Assembly: GCF_000952155.1 (NCBI RefSeq)
Contig: NZ_JYON01000001.1
Span: 248,001 to 312,000, forward strand
DNA: 64,000 bases
Direction: 5' to 3'
Source of the DNA: Aliterella atlantica CENA595
Lineage (GTDB): Bacteria; Cyanobacteriota; Cyanobacteriia; Cyanobacteriales; Chroococcidiopsidaceae
In this document: one piece after another, positions 27,265 to 36,405 of the stretch
Layout of the letters: each line of letters opens with the position of its first letter
Position numbering within the stretch: the first letter of the stretch is position 1
Program-made: the position numbers and the translations under genes
Notes under the pieces: generated by a model
What the model was told of the DNA's origin: nothing
Database searches by the model: none
Seen by the model: only the letters and a program-made list of their open reading frames with translations

Positions 27265-28512
27265 ATGAAAGTTTTATTGCAGCCAGCTTTAAATGATGCC
27301 AATTTAGATGCAAATCAAGCAAGTAGCCAGCGTCAGCTAGCCATTTCTATTGGCGCGACTTCTGCAAATAACGGTCGTGCTGTACCCTTAAATTTATGCT
27401 TAATTCTCGACCATAGCGGCTCAATGAACGGACAACCGATGGAAACGGTCAAACAAGCTGCTAATCGTTTGGTAGATAGATTGACCTATGGCGATCGCTT
27501 GTCTGTTATAGTATTCGATCACCGCGCCAAGGTATTAATCCCCAATCAAGTAGTAGAAGATCCAGACAAAATCAAAGCCCAAATTAACCGCCTCAATGCT
27601 GATGGCGGTACGGCAATTGATGAAGGAATGAAGCTAGCCATTGAAGAACTGGGTAAGGGGAAAAAAGAAGCAATTTCTCAAGCCTTTTTGTTAACAGATG
27701 GCGAAAACGAACATGGCGACGACGGACGCTGTCTTAAATTCGCTCAAATTGCTGCAGATTACAATTTAACGTTAAATACATTGGGATTTGGCGACTATTG
27801 GAACCAAGATATTTTAGAAAAAATTGCAGATGTGGCTGGTGGTAAACTTTCTTACATTCAACAGAGCGATCGAGTAGAAGAAGAGTTTGGACAGCTATTT
27901 AGTCGGATTCAATCGGTAGGACTAACTAACGCCTATTTGCTATTTTCTCTAGAGCCAAACGTGCGGTTAGCCGAACTCAAGCCAATTTCTCAAGTTGCAC
28001 CCGATACAATTGAGTTGCCATTGCAGCGCGAAAGGGACGGACGTTTTGCAGTACGCTTAGGCGATTTGCTCAAAGATACCAATCGGGTAGTATTGGCAAA
28101 TATGTACGTAGGCAAGCTTCCCGAAGGAAAACAAGCGATCGCTACTCTTCAAGTTCGCTATGACGATCCAGCCCAAGATAAAGTGGGGTTATTATCTGAG
28201 GTTATTCCAGTCGAAGCAAATGTTGTCAAAGTTTACCAAAGCGCTCCCAATCCCCAAGTACAAACGCATATTTTGGCTTTAGCTAAGTATAGGCAAACGC
28301 AGATGGCAGAAGCAAAATTGCAACAAGGCGATCGCTCTGGCGCGGCGACTATGCTGCAAACAGCAGCAAAAACAGCTTTGCAAATGGGTGATAATAGTGC
28401 GGCAACTGTATTGCAAACTAGCGCAACAAGGCTGCAAGCTGGGGAGGAACTATCGCAGAGCGATCGTAAGAAAACGCGGATTGTGTCTAAGACTATATTG
28501 CAAGATTCGTAA
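27265..28512 (+). CDS. von Willebrand factor A domain protein
   Basis: A 415-residue cytosolic vWA protein. The metal-ion-dependent adhesion site is complete: DHSGS (D49, S51, S53), a threonine in DGGTAIDEG and an aspartate in LLTDGENEHGDDG. The C-terminal 190 residues form a beta-sandwich-like region, then helices rich in Ala and Gln. Such proteins often work with AAA+ ATPases or protein phosphatases; none is adjacent. It is divergent from clpR. Confidence 0.87.
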   Translation: MKVLLQPALNDANLDANQASSQRQLAISIGATSANNGRAVPLNLCLILDHSGSMNGQPMETVKQAANRLVDRLTYGDRLSVIVFDHRAKVLIPNQVVEDPDKIKAQINRLNADGGTAIDEGMKLAIEELGKGKKEAISQAFLLTDGENEHGDDGRCLKFAQIAADYNLTLNTLGFGDYWNQDILEKIADVAGGKLSYIQQSDRVEEEFGQLFSRIQSVGLTNAYLLFSLEPNVRLAELKPISQVAPDTIELPLQRERDGRFAVRLGDLLKDTNRVVLANMYVGKLPEGKQAIATLQVRYDDPAQDKVGLLSEVIPVEANVVKVYQSAPNPQVQTHILALAKYRQTQMAEAKLQQGDRSGAATMLQTAAKTALQMGDNSAATVLQTSATRLQAGEELSQSDRKKTRIVSKTILQDS

Positions 28513-28530
28513 ATTTATTGTGTTAAGGAA

Positions 28531-28606
28531 CGCAGATGCACAAGGCAGTACGCTCAAAGCGGCTTTGCCGACTTGTAGCACCTGCCGCGCAGATGCACGC
28601 AGATAA
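28531..28606. repeat. Intergenic repeat-like segment
   Basis: GCAGATGCAC occurs twice, around a 40-bp GC-rich insert bounded by GGCAG and CTGCC inverted arms with a central AAAGC/GCTTT hairpin. It looks like a palindromic element inserted into a short direct repeat. No gene is seen from 28513 to 28749. Confidence 0.4.
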
Positions 28607-28749
28607 AACAGGATAATTCTTGCAAAAGCTCTAAGTTCATAGCAATTGTTTCAAAATTTTGCAAGTCCTCCTGCGCGGACTTTGTCTGCAACATAGCGAA
28701 TTATATTCACCCTATACTTTTGCGAAGGTCAGCAAACAATATGGAGGAT

Positions 28750-29001
28750 TTAACTGGTCACTGTCATGATAGAGTCATAGTTATCGTAAATGCTCATTTC
28801 TGGACTATTCCAATCATCTGCGAACGAGCCTAAATTAGCTCGTAAAGATTCAGCTTGTAGGCGATCTATTCCATAGGCGCTTAGTTCAATATCATTTGAC
28901 TCAATAAAAGTAACAATTACTCGTGTTTTATCATTGATGTTAGTTGGCAACTGTGAGAGTTCAATTTTCCCATTACGGTAAATGCCTTCGGTGCTAGTCA
29001 T
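28750..29001 (-). CDS. Orphan antitoxin-like protein
   Basis: 83 residues starting MTSTEGIYRNGKIELSQLP, the pattern of small cyanobacterial antitoxins paired with PIN toxins; SFADDWNSPEMSIYDNY is the usual toxin-facing tail. The last residues (MTVTS) and the stop are supplied by an ACTGGTC-type repeat. No toxin ORF follows in the 237 bp downstream. It is probably a leftover antitoxin whose original end and partner were lost. Confidence 0.6.
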   Translation of the reverse strand: MTSTEGIYRNGKIELSQLPTNINDKTRVIVTFIESNDIELSAYGIDRLQAESLRANLGSFADDWNSPEMSIYDNYDSIMTVTS

Positions 29002-29044
29002 TATTACTATGTCTATAGGTTAGATAACTAAACAGTAATGGTAG

Positions 29045-29230
29045 CTATCGTTTTTTCTTAGCTTTCCAAGTACCACCATAAGTATAGAAGGGATTATTGT
29101 CCTTAACCGCAGGCAAACAGGTGTCGCAGACAAATATCCAATCGCCTTCCTCTTCGTACTTCACCCGATACAAAATCGGTACAGTTAGACTGCACCGATC
29201 GCATGATTTTTCTCGAATTGGACGGGACAT
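29045..29230 (-). CDS. Small zinc-ribbon protein
   Basis: 61 residues starting MSRPIREKSC at ATG 29230; an upstream start at 29263 would overlap the preceding gene. Two CxxC pairs (CDRC and CDTC), separated by an ILYRVKYEEEGDWIF strand, predict a zinc ribbon, and the C-terminus is lysine-rich. It begins 1 bp after the stop of the PIN/TRAM gene, so it is in the same operon. Function unknown. Confidence 0.7.
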   Translation of the reverse strand: MSRPIREKSCDRCSLTVPILYRVKYEEEGDWIFVCDTCLPAVKDNNPFYTYGGTWKAKKKR

Positions 29231-29231
29231 A

Positions 29232-30311
29232 TTAGGCAAAGGCAGAGGCTTGAGGCTTGGCAAATATCATTCTGCCAGCAGAAGTCTGTAAGGCGCTAGT
29301 TACAACTACTCTTACTTCTCCGCCAACGTAACTGCTGCCTTCTTCTACTACAACCATTGTGCCATCTTCTAAGTAGCCGATACCTTGACTGGGTTCTTTG
29401 CCTTCTTTGAGAATTTTGATATCGATGTTGTCGCCTGGTAGGTAACTAGGACGTACGGCATTAACTAAGTCGTTCACATTCAATACAGGTACTTTCTGCA
29501 CGCTAGCGACTTTGGATAAGTTGTAGTCGTTAGTTAGCAATGTGCCATCAATTTCTTGGGCAAATTTGACTAACTTAGCATCTACTGTGGTGATATCTTC
29601 ATAATCCATTGAGTTGATCGCAATGCGATCGGGGTAAGCTTCTTTAATCCGGTTGAGAATTTCTAGTCCTCGTCTTCCCCGTACTCGTTTTAGATCCTTA
29701 GCGCCATCAGCTAGCTGCTGTAGTTCTTGCAAGACAAATTGCGGCACTAAAATTTGTCCTTCTAAAAAGCCAGTTTCTAACAGGTTTTCTATCCTACCAT
29801 CGATAATGCAGCTAGTGTCTAAAACTTTGGTAGGAGAAGGTTTTAGCGATCCTTCTGCCAACAGCATTGTTTCTACGGTATGGGGATTAATTAGCCGCAA
29901 GAAGCTACGTCCGTGAGTATCAGCTAGGCTAATTCCCGAAAAGGCAGAGATAAAGCTACCTAAAATAGCAACTAATGGCTTAATAAAGGCAAAGTCTTCA
30001 GGGATGGGTAGTAAAAATAAGGGTGCTAGCATTAAATTGGCAACTAATAGCCCTACTACTAAGCCGATCGCCCGTGTCAATAATACATCGACTGGCATTT
30101 CTCGGACTTTGGTTTCCACACGATGATAGGTAATTTGGAAACTCAAACCCACTGCACCGCCAACGATCGCCCCAAATACGCCGATAATCGTGCGTAAGGC
30201 ATCAACATTGCTTACTTCTTTTTGTACTGCTATTGGCAGCAATTCTAGACTGTAGAAGCCAATTCCGGCTCCTGCTATGATAAATGAAAGGACTATGATT
30301 GCATCAAGCAT
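29232..30311 (-). CDS. PIN and TRAM domain membrane protein (YacL-like)
   Basis: 359 residues in three parts. Four hydrophobic N-terminal segments (1-130) anchor it in the membrane. A PIN nuclease domain (about 165-280) has acidic residues in LDTSCIIDGR, in VDAKLVKFAQE and in LLTNDYNL. A TRAM-like RNA-binding barrel ends the protein (PGDNIDIKILKEG, GQIGYLEDG-type turn). The architecture is conserved in cyanobacteria and Firmicutes; its RNA target is unknown. Confidence 0.9.
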   Translation of the reverse strand: MLDAIIVLSFIIAGAGIGFYSLELLPIAVQKEVSNVDALRTIIGVFGAIVGGAVGLSFQITYHRVETKVREMPVDVLLTRAIGLVVGLLVANLMLAPLFLLPIPEDFAFIKPLVAILGSFISAFSGISLADTHGRSFLRLINPHTVETMLLAEGSLKPSPTKVLDTSCIIDGRIENLLETGFLEGQILVPQFVLQELQQLADGAKDLKRVRGRRGLEILNRIKEAYPDRIAINSMDYEDITTVDAKLVKFAQEIDGTLLTNDYNLSKVASVQKVPVLNVNDLVNAVRPSYLPGDNIDIKILKEGKEPSQGIGYLEDGTMVVVEEGSSYVGGEVRVVVTSALQTSAGRMIFAKPQASAFA

Positions 30312-30643
30312 TGGTTAAACCCACTTGAATAATTATGTTGCCGTTCCTTGGTCGGGAATCAAACAACCTATATTGATATTGATCTATGATAATATCTTTG
30401 TTCTTCTCAGGTAATAGCCAGCTTTGTTCGGCGATCGCACCCTACTAATAAATATGAGAATTTTCTGAAAAAGTTATAGCTTAAGTTAGAGTAAAAACCT
30501 TTATTCAGCGCTATTTAACCTGAAAATTGTATAGCAAATTTCACTTTTAATAAAAAATACTTAAATAAATTAATTATTAAATATTTCTGTATTTATTGCA
30601 CAATTTCAGTTAGTAAAATTAGGCAGAATTTTAGCAAATTAAG
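30312..30643. other. AT-rich divergent spacer
   Basis: Holds the promoters for the divergent PIN/TRAM gene and hemW. It becomes very AT-rich toward hemW. I see one HIP1 site but no ORF, RNA gene, riboswitch or clear operator. Confidence 0.6.
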
Positions 30644-31855
30644 GTGTTATTAGATTTATTTACAAAGATAGAAGAAACAAAGCTTAATTCCCCAACTTCT
30701 GCCTACGTGCATATTCCTTTTTGCAGGCGGCGGTGTTTCTACTGTGATTTTCCGGTGGCTGTTGTGGGCGATCGCTCGCGTGGGGAAAACAGCGATCGCA
30801 TTGCTACTTATGTTGATACAATCTGCCAAGAAATTGCTGTAACTCCAGCTTTAGGTAAGCCATTAGCAACTGTGTTTTTTGGTGGCGGTACTCCTTCTTT
30901 ACTATCAGCTAGTCAATTAACTCAAATTGTAGAAGCTTTAAGCAAACATTTCGGTATCAATGCAGATGCCGAAATTTCAATGGAAATAGATCCAGGTACA
31001 TTCGATTTCAACCAGTTGCAAGGTTATTGTCAAGCTGGAGTAAATCGGGTCAGTATGGGCGTACAGGCATTTCAGCAAGAATTATTGCAATTATGCGGGC
31101 GATCGCACTCTGTTATCGATATCTGGCAAGCTGTAGAGATAATCCGCCAGGTAGGAGTACCAAATTTTAGCCTAGATTTGATTTCCGGATTGCCTCATCA
31201 AACCATAGAACAATGGCAAGAATCGCTTTCCAAGGCAGTAGAAATTGCGCCTAACCATATTTCGATCTACGATCTTACTATTGAGCCAGTGACAGCCTTT
31301 GGACGTTATTACAATCCTGGCGTTCAACCTCTACCAACTGATGACACTACGGCTTTAATGTATCGTCAAGCACAGCAAGTTTTGACGCAAGCTGGTTACG
31401 AACATTATGAAATATCTAACTACGCGCAAAATGGATATCAATGCCGTCACAATCGAGTCTACTGGGAAAATCGCCCGTATTATGGTTTTGGGATGGGTGC
31501 AACTAGCTACGTTCAAGGACAGCGCTATACAAGACCCCGCAAGACCAAAGAATACGATCAATGGTGTGCAGAGTATCAAGCAGCCAATGGCGTGTTAGAC
31601 TGCCCGCCAACGCCCGCAGATGAAGTATTGCTAGAAACGTTAATGTTGGGTTTGCGTCTCAAAACAGGCGTAAGGTTATTGACGTTGCAGCAAATATGTG
31701 ACGAACCTACATTAAGGCGAATTTTGCAGTGCTTGCAACCTTATCAAAAGCAAGGCTGGGTAGATGTTGAGGATGGATATATGAGATTAACCGATCCAGA
31801 AGGTTTTTTATTTTCTAACGTTATTTTAGCAGCTTTATTTGAAAAATTAAGTTAG
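30644..31855 (+). CDS. hemW: Radical SAM heme chaperone HemW
   Basis: A 403-residue radical SAM protein with the iron-sulfur motif CxxxCxxC in HIPFCRRRCFYCDFP near residue 25. The next blocks are FFGGGTPSLL, EIDPGT and VNRVSMGVQAFQ, and the C-terminal winged-helix part is typical of HemW. HemW inserts heme into target proteins; the tyrosine/histidine set of coproporphyrinogen dehydrogenase HemN is not evident, so HemW is preferred. It starts at GTG 30644, with no better candidate nearby. Confidence 0.9.
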   Translation: MLLDLFTKIEETKLNSPTSAYVHIPFCRRRCFYCDFPVAVVGDRSRGENSDRIATYVDTICQEIAVTPALGKPLATVFFGGGTPSLLSASQLTQIVEALSKHFGINADAEISMEIDPGTFDFNQLQGYCQAGVNRVSMGVQAFQQELLQLCGRSHSVIDIWQAVEIIRQVGVPNFSLDLISGLPHQTIEQWQESLSKAVEIAPNHISIYDLTIEPVTAFGRYYNPGVQPLPTDDTTALMYRQAQQVLTQAGYEHYEISNYAQNGYQCRHNRVYWENRPYYGFGMGATSYVQGQRYTRPRKTKEYDQWCAEYQAANGVLDCPPTPADEVLLETLMLGLRLKTGVRLLTLQQICDEPTLRRILQCLQPYQKQGWVDVEDGYMRLTDPEGFLFSNVILAALFEKLS

Positions 31856-31898
31856 GAAACAACAATATCCTCTTTGATTTAAAAACAACTTACATTTA

Positions 31899-31912
31899 GT
31901 AACTAAGAATAC
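31899..31912 (+). promoter_or_regulatory. NtcA-binding site upstream of nirB
   Basis: A perfect GTA-N8-TAC palindrome, 198 bp before nirB. A TAGCCA-like -10 element follows about 23 bp later, close to the spacing of NtcA-activated promoters. NtcA is the nitrogen-control activator of cyanobacteria. Confidence 0.7.
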
Positions 31913-32109
31913 AGATATATTTGCTCGTTTAGACATAGCCATAACAGCTATTAAATATTTAGTAGAAATTTTCACTTATGCAGAAATTGAATAAATATAG
32001 TTCATTTATCGCATCATTTTAGCAATTCTGTTGCTTTTGCTACAAAACAACTAGGGAATTACTCTAAATGTCTTATTAGGATAACTGAGACATCATATAA
32101 CAAAAATCA

Positions 32110-34644
32110 ATGACAGCCAAAAAGAACCTTGTTGTAATTGGCAATGGCATGGTAGGACATAAGTTCCTAGATGAAATAATTGCCAAAGGTGCGATCGCAA
32201 ATTGGAATGTAACTACATTTTGCGAAGAATCCCGTGTAGCCTACGATCGCGTTAATCTTAGCGGTTATTTTTCGGGAAAAACAGCAGCAGATTTATCTTT
32301 GGTTGAGCCTGGTTTATATCAAGACAATGGGATTAAAATCTATATTGGCGACAAAGCAGTTTCGATAGATCGCCAGCAAAAAATAGTCTACAGTGCCAAT
32401 GGCGTAAAAGTTTCCTACGATAAAGTTGTACTAGCAACAGGTTCTTATCCGTTTGTACCGCCAATTAAAGGCAAAGAATCTACAGGTACATTTGTTTATC
32501 GCACAATTGAAGATTTGGAAGCAATGTCAGCGTATGCCAAAAATTGCCAAACAGGGGTAGTAATTGGTGGCGGATTATTAGGCTTAGAATGTGCCAACGC
32601 GTTGAAAAACATGGGTTTGCAGACTCATGTAGTTGAGTTTGCACCGAGATTGATGCCAATGCAAGTAGACGATCTTGGTGGTAATGTTTTGCGTAACAAA
32701 ATAGAGGAAATTGGCGTTAGCGTTCATACCAACAAATCAACTACAGAAATTGTTAGTCCTGATGGTAAAGTTACCAAAATGACGTTTGCTGACGGTTCAG
32801 AATTAGCAACAGACATGATTGTTTTTTCGGCGGGTATTCGTCCCCGCGATGAGATTGCTAGAGAATGCGGAATAGAAGTAGGAAATCGCGGTGGTATAGT
32901 TATTAACGAATATTGCCAAACATCAGATCCCGATATTTACGCGATTGGTGAATGCGCCTTACATCAAAATCGAATTTATGGTTTAGTTGCACCAGGCTAT
33001 ACAATGGCGAGTGTTGTAGCTAATGTATTTAGTAACATTACCAGCACTTTTGACGGCGCTGATATGTCTACAAAACTCAAACTTTTGGGTGTAGATGTAG
33101 CTAGTTTTGGCGATGCATTTGCTAAAACTTCTGGTGCGAAAGAGATTGCAATCACTGATGCAATTTCGGGAGTCTATAAAAAGCTGGTTGTTAATGAAGA
33201 TGGTAGCCGTTTATTAGGTGGAATTTTAGTCGGCGATGCATCTAGTTACGGTACATTATTGCAATTCGTGCAAAATAATATTGCCTTACCACCACATCCA
33301 GAAGACTTACTGATTCCACCACGAGAAGGGAAAACTGCTGTGGGTATGGGTGTAGAAAGTCTCCCAGATACAGCGCAAATTTGCTCTTGTAATAATGTCA
33401 GTAAAGGACAAATTTGCAGCGCTATTGTTGAAAACAACTTTACCGATATAGCTAGCGTCAAAAAATGTACTAAAGCTGGTACTGGTTGCGGTGGTTGCGT
33501 ACCATTAGTAACCGATTTGCTTAAGTCGGAAATGAAAAAAGCAGGGATAGAAGTAAAAAATCATCTCTGCGAACACTTTGCTTATTCGCGTCAAGAAATA
33601 TATCACTTAGTCCGCAGCCAAAAGATTATCACTTTTGAGGAATTGCTAGCAAAACACGGTCAAGGAAAAGGCTGTGAAATTTGCAAACCTGCAGTAGCTT
33701 CCATTTTGGCTTCTACTTGGAATGATTACATTTTAGATCGGTCTCATGTAGGACTTCAAGATACAAACGATGCATATTTAGCAAACATTCAAAAAGATGG
33801 TACTTATTCAGTAATTCCGAGAGTACCAGGCGGCGAACTAACTCCAGATAAGTTGATTGTTTTAGGTGAAGTAGCAAAAGACTTTGGACTTTATACAAAA
33901 ATTACTGGCGGACAAAGAATCGATTTGTTAGGTGCGCGTGTCGACCAATTACCGCATATTTGGCGGCGATTGATAGATGCTGGCTTTGAATCGGGACACG
34001 CTTACGGTAAGGCATTAAGAACAATCAAGTCTTGTGTAGGTAGTACCTGGTGTAGATTTGGCGTGCAAGATTCTACAACTTTGGCAATTGATTTAGAACT
34101 AAGATATCGCGGATTGCGATCACCCCACAAACTAAAATCGGCTGTATCTGGCTGTACGCGGGAGTGTGCGGAAGCACAAAGTAAAGATTTTGGCGTAATT
34201 GCTACCGAAAAAGGCTGGAATTTATACGTCTGTGGTAATGGTGGAATGAAGCCACAACACGCAATTTTGCTAGCAGAAGATATAGATAAAGAAAGGTTGA
34301 TCAAGTATTTAGATCGTTTCTTGATGTTCTATATTCGCACCGCCAATAGGTTAGAAAGAACGGCGACTTGGTTTAATAAGCTAGAAGGTGGAATTGATTA
34401 TCTCAAGCAAGTAATTATTCACGACTCTTTAGGTATCGGCGAAGAGTTAGAAAAAGAAATGCAGCACTTGGTAAATACCTACGAATGCGAGTGGAAAGCA
34501 ACAATTGAAGATCCTGAAAAACTTAAGCGCTTCCGCCATTTTGTCAATTCAGATAGTACCGATCCTAGCCTAATTCAAGTAGAAGAGAGAGGACAAAAGC
34601 GCCCAGCTTACGAGCATGAAAAATCGCTGATGGGTATTTCTTAA
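32110..34644 (+). CDS. nirB: Nitrite reductase [NAD(P)H], large subunit
   Basis: Reduces nitrite to ammonium with NAD(P)H. The 844 residues contain: an FAD/NAD(P)H domain (VVIGNGMVGHKF, then VVIGGGLLGLECANAL, 1-410); a BFD-type [2Fe-2S] domain with CSCNN and CGGC (about 423-470); a second cysteine-bearing helical segment; and the siroheme/[4Fe-4S] half with C642, C648, C682 and C686 in the C-x5-C and C-x3-C pattern. Cyanobacteria normally use the ferredoxin-dependent NirA instead. The length and full cofactor set suggest a working enzyme. nirD follows 109 bp downstream. Confidence 0.94.
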   Translation: MTAKKNLVVIGNGMVGHKFLDEIIAKGAIANWNVTTFCEESRVAYDRVNLSGYFSGKTAADLSLVEPGLYQDNGIKIYIGDKAVSIDRQQKIVYSANGVKVSYDKVVLATGSYPFVPPIKGKESTGTFVYRTIEDLEAMSAYAKNCQTGVVIGGGLLGLECANALKNMGLQTHVVEFAPRLMPMQVDDLGGNVLRNKIEEIGVSVHTNKSTTEIVSPDGKVTKMTFADGSELATDMIVFSAGIRPRDEIARECGIEVGNRGGIVINEYCQTSDPDIYAIGECALHQNRIYGLVAPGYTMASVVANVFSNITSTFDGADMSTKLKLLGVDVASFGDAFAKTSGAKEIAITDAISGVYKKLVVNEDGSRLLGGILVGDASSYGTLLQFVQNNIALPPHPEDLLIPPREGKTAVGMGVESLPDTAQICSCNNVSKGQICSAIVENNFTDIASVKKCTKAGTGCGGCVPLVTDLLKSEMKKAGIEVKNHLCEHFAYSRQEIYHLVRSQKIITFEELLAKHGQGKGCEICKPAVASILASTWNDYILDRSHVGLQDTNDAYLANIQKDGTYSVIPRVPGGELTPDKLIVLGEVAKDFGLYTKITGGQRIDLLGARVDQLPHIWRRLIDAGFESGHAYGKALRTIKSCVGSTWCRFGVQDSTTLAIDLELRYRGLRSPHKLKSAVSGCTRECAEAQSKDFGVIATEKGWNLYVCGNGGMKPQHAILLAEDIDKERLIKYLDRFLMFYIRTANRLERTATWFNKLEGGIDYLKQVIIHDSLGIGEELEKEMQHLVNTYECEWKATIEDPEKLKRFRHFVNSDSTDPSLIQVEERGQKRPAYEHEKSLMGIS

Positions 34645-34677
34645 CAGTGACCAGTAAACAGTAACCAGTGACCAGTT
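34644..34677. repeat. CAGTGACCAGT-type repeat between nirB and nirD
   Basis: Imperfect repeats of a GTGACCA/GTAACCA heptamer overlapping the nirB stop; the reverse complement of the repeats at 24781 and 56121. Confidence 0.7.
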
Positions 34678-34753
34678 AATCAAAAAATTGAGGGCATTTT
34701 ACCTACTAAATGGTAAATGATTTAGTTGAGCAAAAAGTAATTAGGAGAACACA

Positions 34754-35107
34754 ATGGTTCAAGCATTAACTAAGAAGGATACTAAATGGGTTGATATTTG
34801 TGCAGTCACAGATATTAACCCGAATACAGGCGTATGTGCATTAGTTGCAGGCGAACAAGTAGCAATTTTTCGCGTAGGTGACGGCGATGAAGTGTACGCG
34901 CTGAGTAACTACGAGCCATTTAGCAAAGCTTTTGTACTATCTAGAGGTATAGTAGGCGATCGCAATGGCACAATCAAAGTAGCATCGCCAATCTACAAGC
35001 AAAACTTTAACCTTGCAACCGGACAGTGTTTAGACGACGAAACAGTTAGCATAGCTACCTATGCAGCAAGAGTTGTGGAGGACAGAGTACAGATAGCTAC
35101 AAGCTAA
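34754..35107 (+). CDS. nirD: Nitrite reductase [NAD(P)H], small subunit
   Basis: 117 residues with the Rieske-like NirD fold: WVDICAVTDINPNTGVCALV, then VAIFRV, VYALSNYEPFSKAFVLSRG and IKVASPIYKQNFNLATGQC. The Cys-x-His Rieske ligands are absent, as is normal for NirD. It has an AGGAG Shine-Dalgarno sequence before ATG 34754. It acts with NirB. Confidence 0.93.
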   Translation: MVQALTKKDTKWVDICAVTDINPNTGVCALVAGEQVAIFRVGDGDEVYALSNYEPFSKAFVLSRGIVGDRNGTIKVASPIYKQNFNLATGQCLDDETVSIATYAARVVEDRVQIATS

Positions 35108-35152
35108 CTGCATTATCCTAGAAGATAGAATGCCAGGATAAGGAGTTTCGCC

Positions 35153-35722
35153 ATGAGCCAGACTACAACCGATAGAGTGCGCTGGACTACAGCAGATATA
35201 GAACTCTTAGCCAATAACGATGGTACGCGCTATGAAATCATTGACGGAGAATTGTTTGTGACCAGAGCGCCTCATTGGAGACATCAAAAAACTTGCCTTA
35301 AAATTGGGACAAAGTTAGAACTGTGGTCAGAAGCGAAAGGCTTAGGGGAAACTACTGTTAACCCTGGCATAATATTTACAGATGCCGATAATGTAATTCC
35401 TGATGTAGTTTGGGCAAGTAATGAACGATTAGCAGTTTTGCTAGATGAAGCAGGACATCTGACAGGCGCACCAGAATTAGTTGTAGAAGTATTATCTCCT
35501 GGTGCAGAACAAGAGCGGCGAGACAGAGAAGCTAAACTCAAACTCTATTCCTTAAGAGGAGTACAGGAGTATTGGATTGCAAACTCCCAGTTGGAGACAG
35601 TAGAGATTTATCGCCGCGAAAATGCCGCCTTAGTATTAGTCGCAACGCTGACAGGTGATGATGAATTAAGTTCGCCCATATTGCCAGATTTTGCTTGTTC
35701 TGTAAGGCAGTTTTTTGAGTAG
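35153..35722 (+). CDS. Uma2 family (DUF820) putative restriction endonuclease
   Basis: 189 residues with the Uma2 nuclease-like core: NVIPDVVWASNERL (D), LVVEVLSPGAEQERRDREAKL (E and K) and EYWIANSQLETVEIYR. It begins 45 bp after nirD behind AGGAG, so it may be read from the nir promoter, but a functional link is not implied. It is only distantly similar to the copy at 7313. Confidence 0.87.
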   Translation: MSQTTTDRVRWTTADIELLANNDGTRYEIIDGELFVTRAPHWRHQKTCLKIGTKLELWSEAKGLGETTVNPGIIFTDADNVIPDVVWASNERLAVLLDEAGHLTGAPELVVEVLSPGAEQERRDREAKLKLYSLRGVQEYWIANSQLETVEIYRRENAALVLVATLTGDDELSSPILPDFACSVRQFFE

Positions 35723-35803
35723 AAAAGGGTTGGATGCGATCGCCTCTTCAATGGTAAAAAGCGATCGCTACAATAATAAAATTACCTAGCAACACTTAAA
35801 TAT

Positions 35804-36313
35804 ATGTATGACGGCAGCTATTACCAGTTGATGGCTGAGTACAATCTGTGGATGAATCAAAAGATTTATACAGTTTGTGCAGATATTCCCGACCAAAAGC
35901 GCAAGCAGGATCTCAGTGCATTCTTTAAGTCAATTCACGGAACTTTGAATCATTTACTGTATGGCGATAAAGCTTGGATGGGGCGCTTTACAAACCAACC
36001 ATTTACAATTACAGCGACTTCTCAAGAAGTATACTCTGACTTTGATGCGCTCAAAGTAGAACGAGAAAATACAGATCGAGAAATTTTAGAATGGTCTCAA
36101 CATCTTACTCCAGAATGGTTGAGCCAAGAGTTTGAATATATTAGTAATGTAGATGGTAAACGTCGCATCCTACCAACTTGGATTTTAGTCACCCATATGT
36201 TCAATCACCAAACTCATCATCGCGGACAGGTGACAACTCTAATTAAACAACAAGGCTACGATCCAGGTGTGGTAGATGTTCCCTGGCTACCAAGCTTAAA
36301 TGCAGTTGTTTAA
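35804..36313 (+). CDS. DinB family metal-dependent protein
   Basis: A 169-residue four-helix-bundle protein. Histidines placed like the DinB/YfiT metal ligands are in SIHGTLNHLLYGDKAWM and in THMFNHQTHHRGQVTTLI. Family members include thiol-transferases using bacillithiol or mycothiol; cyanobacteria make neither, so the activity is unknown. Confidence 0.85.
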   Translation: MYDGSYYQLMAEYNLWMNQKIYTVCADIPDQKRKQDLSAFFKSIHGTLNHLLYGDKAWMGRFTNQPFTITATSQEVYSDFDALKVERENTDREILEWSQHLTPEWLSQEFEYISNVDGKRRILPTWILVTHMFNHQTHHRGQVTTLIKQQGYDPGVVDVPWLPSLNAVV

Positions 36314-36405
36314 CTTACATTTAGAGTGGCATAAAAAGCGATCGCCTAAATTTTCTATATACTACCAAGCCAGGTAGATATTCCCCTGGCTTATATTTTT
36401 TCTGA

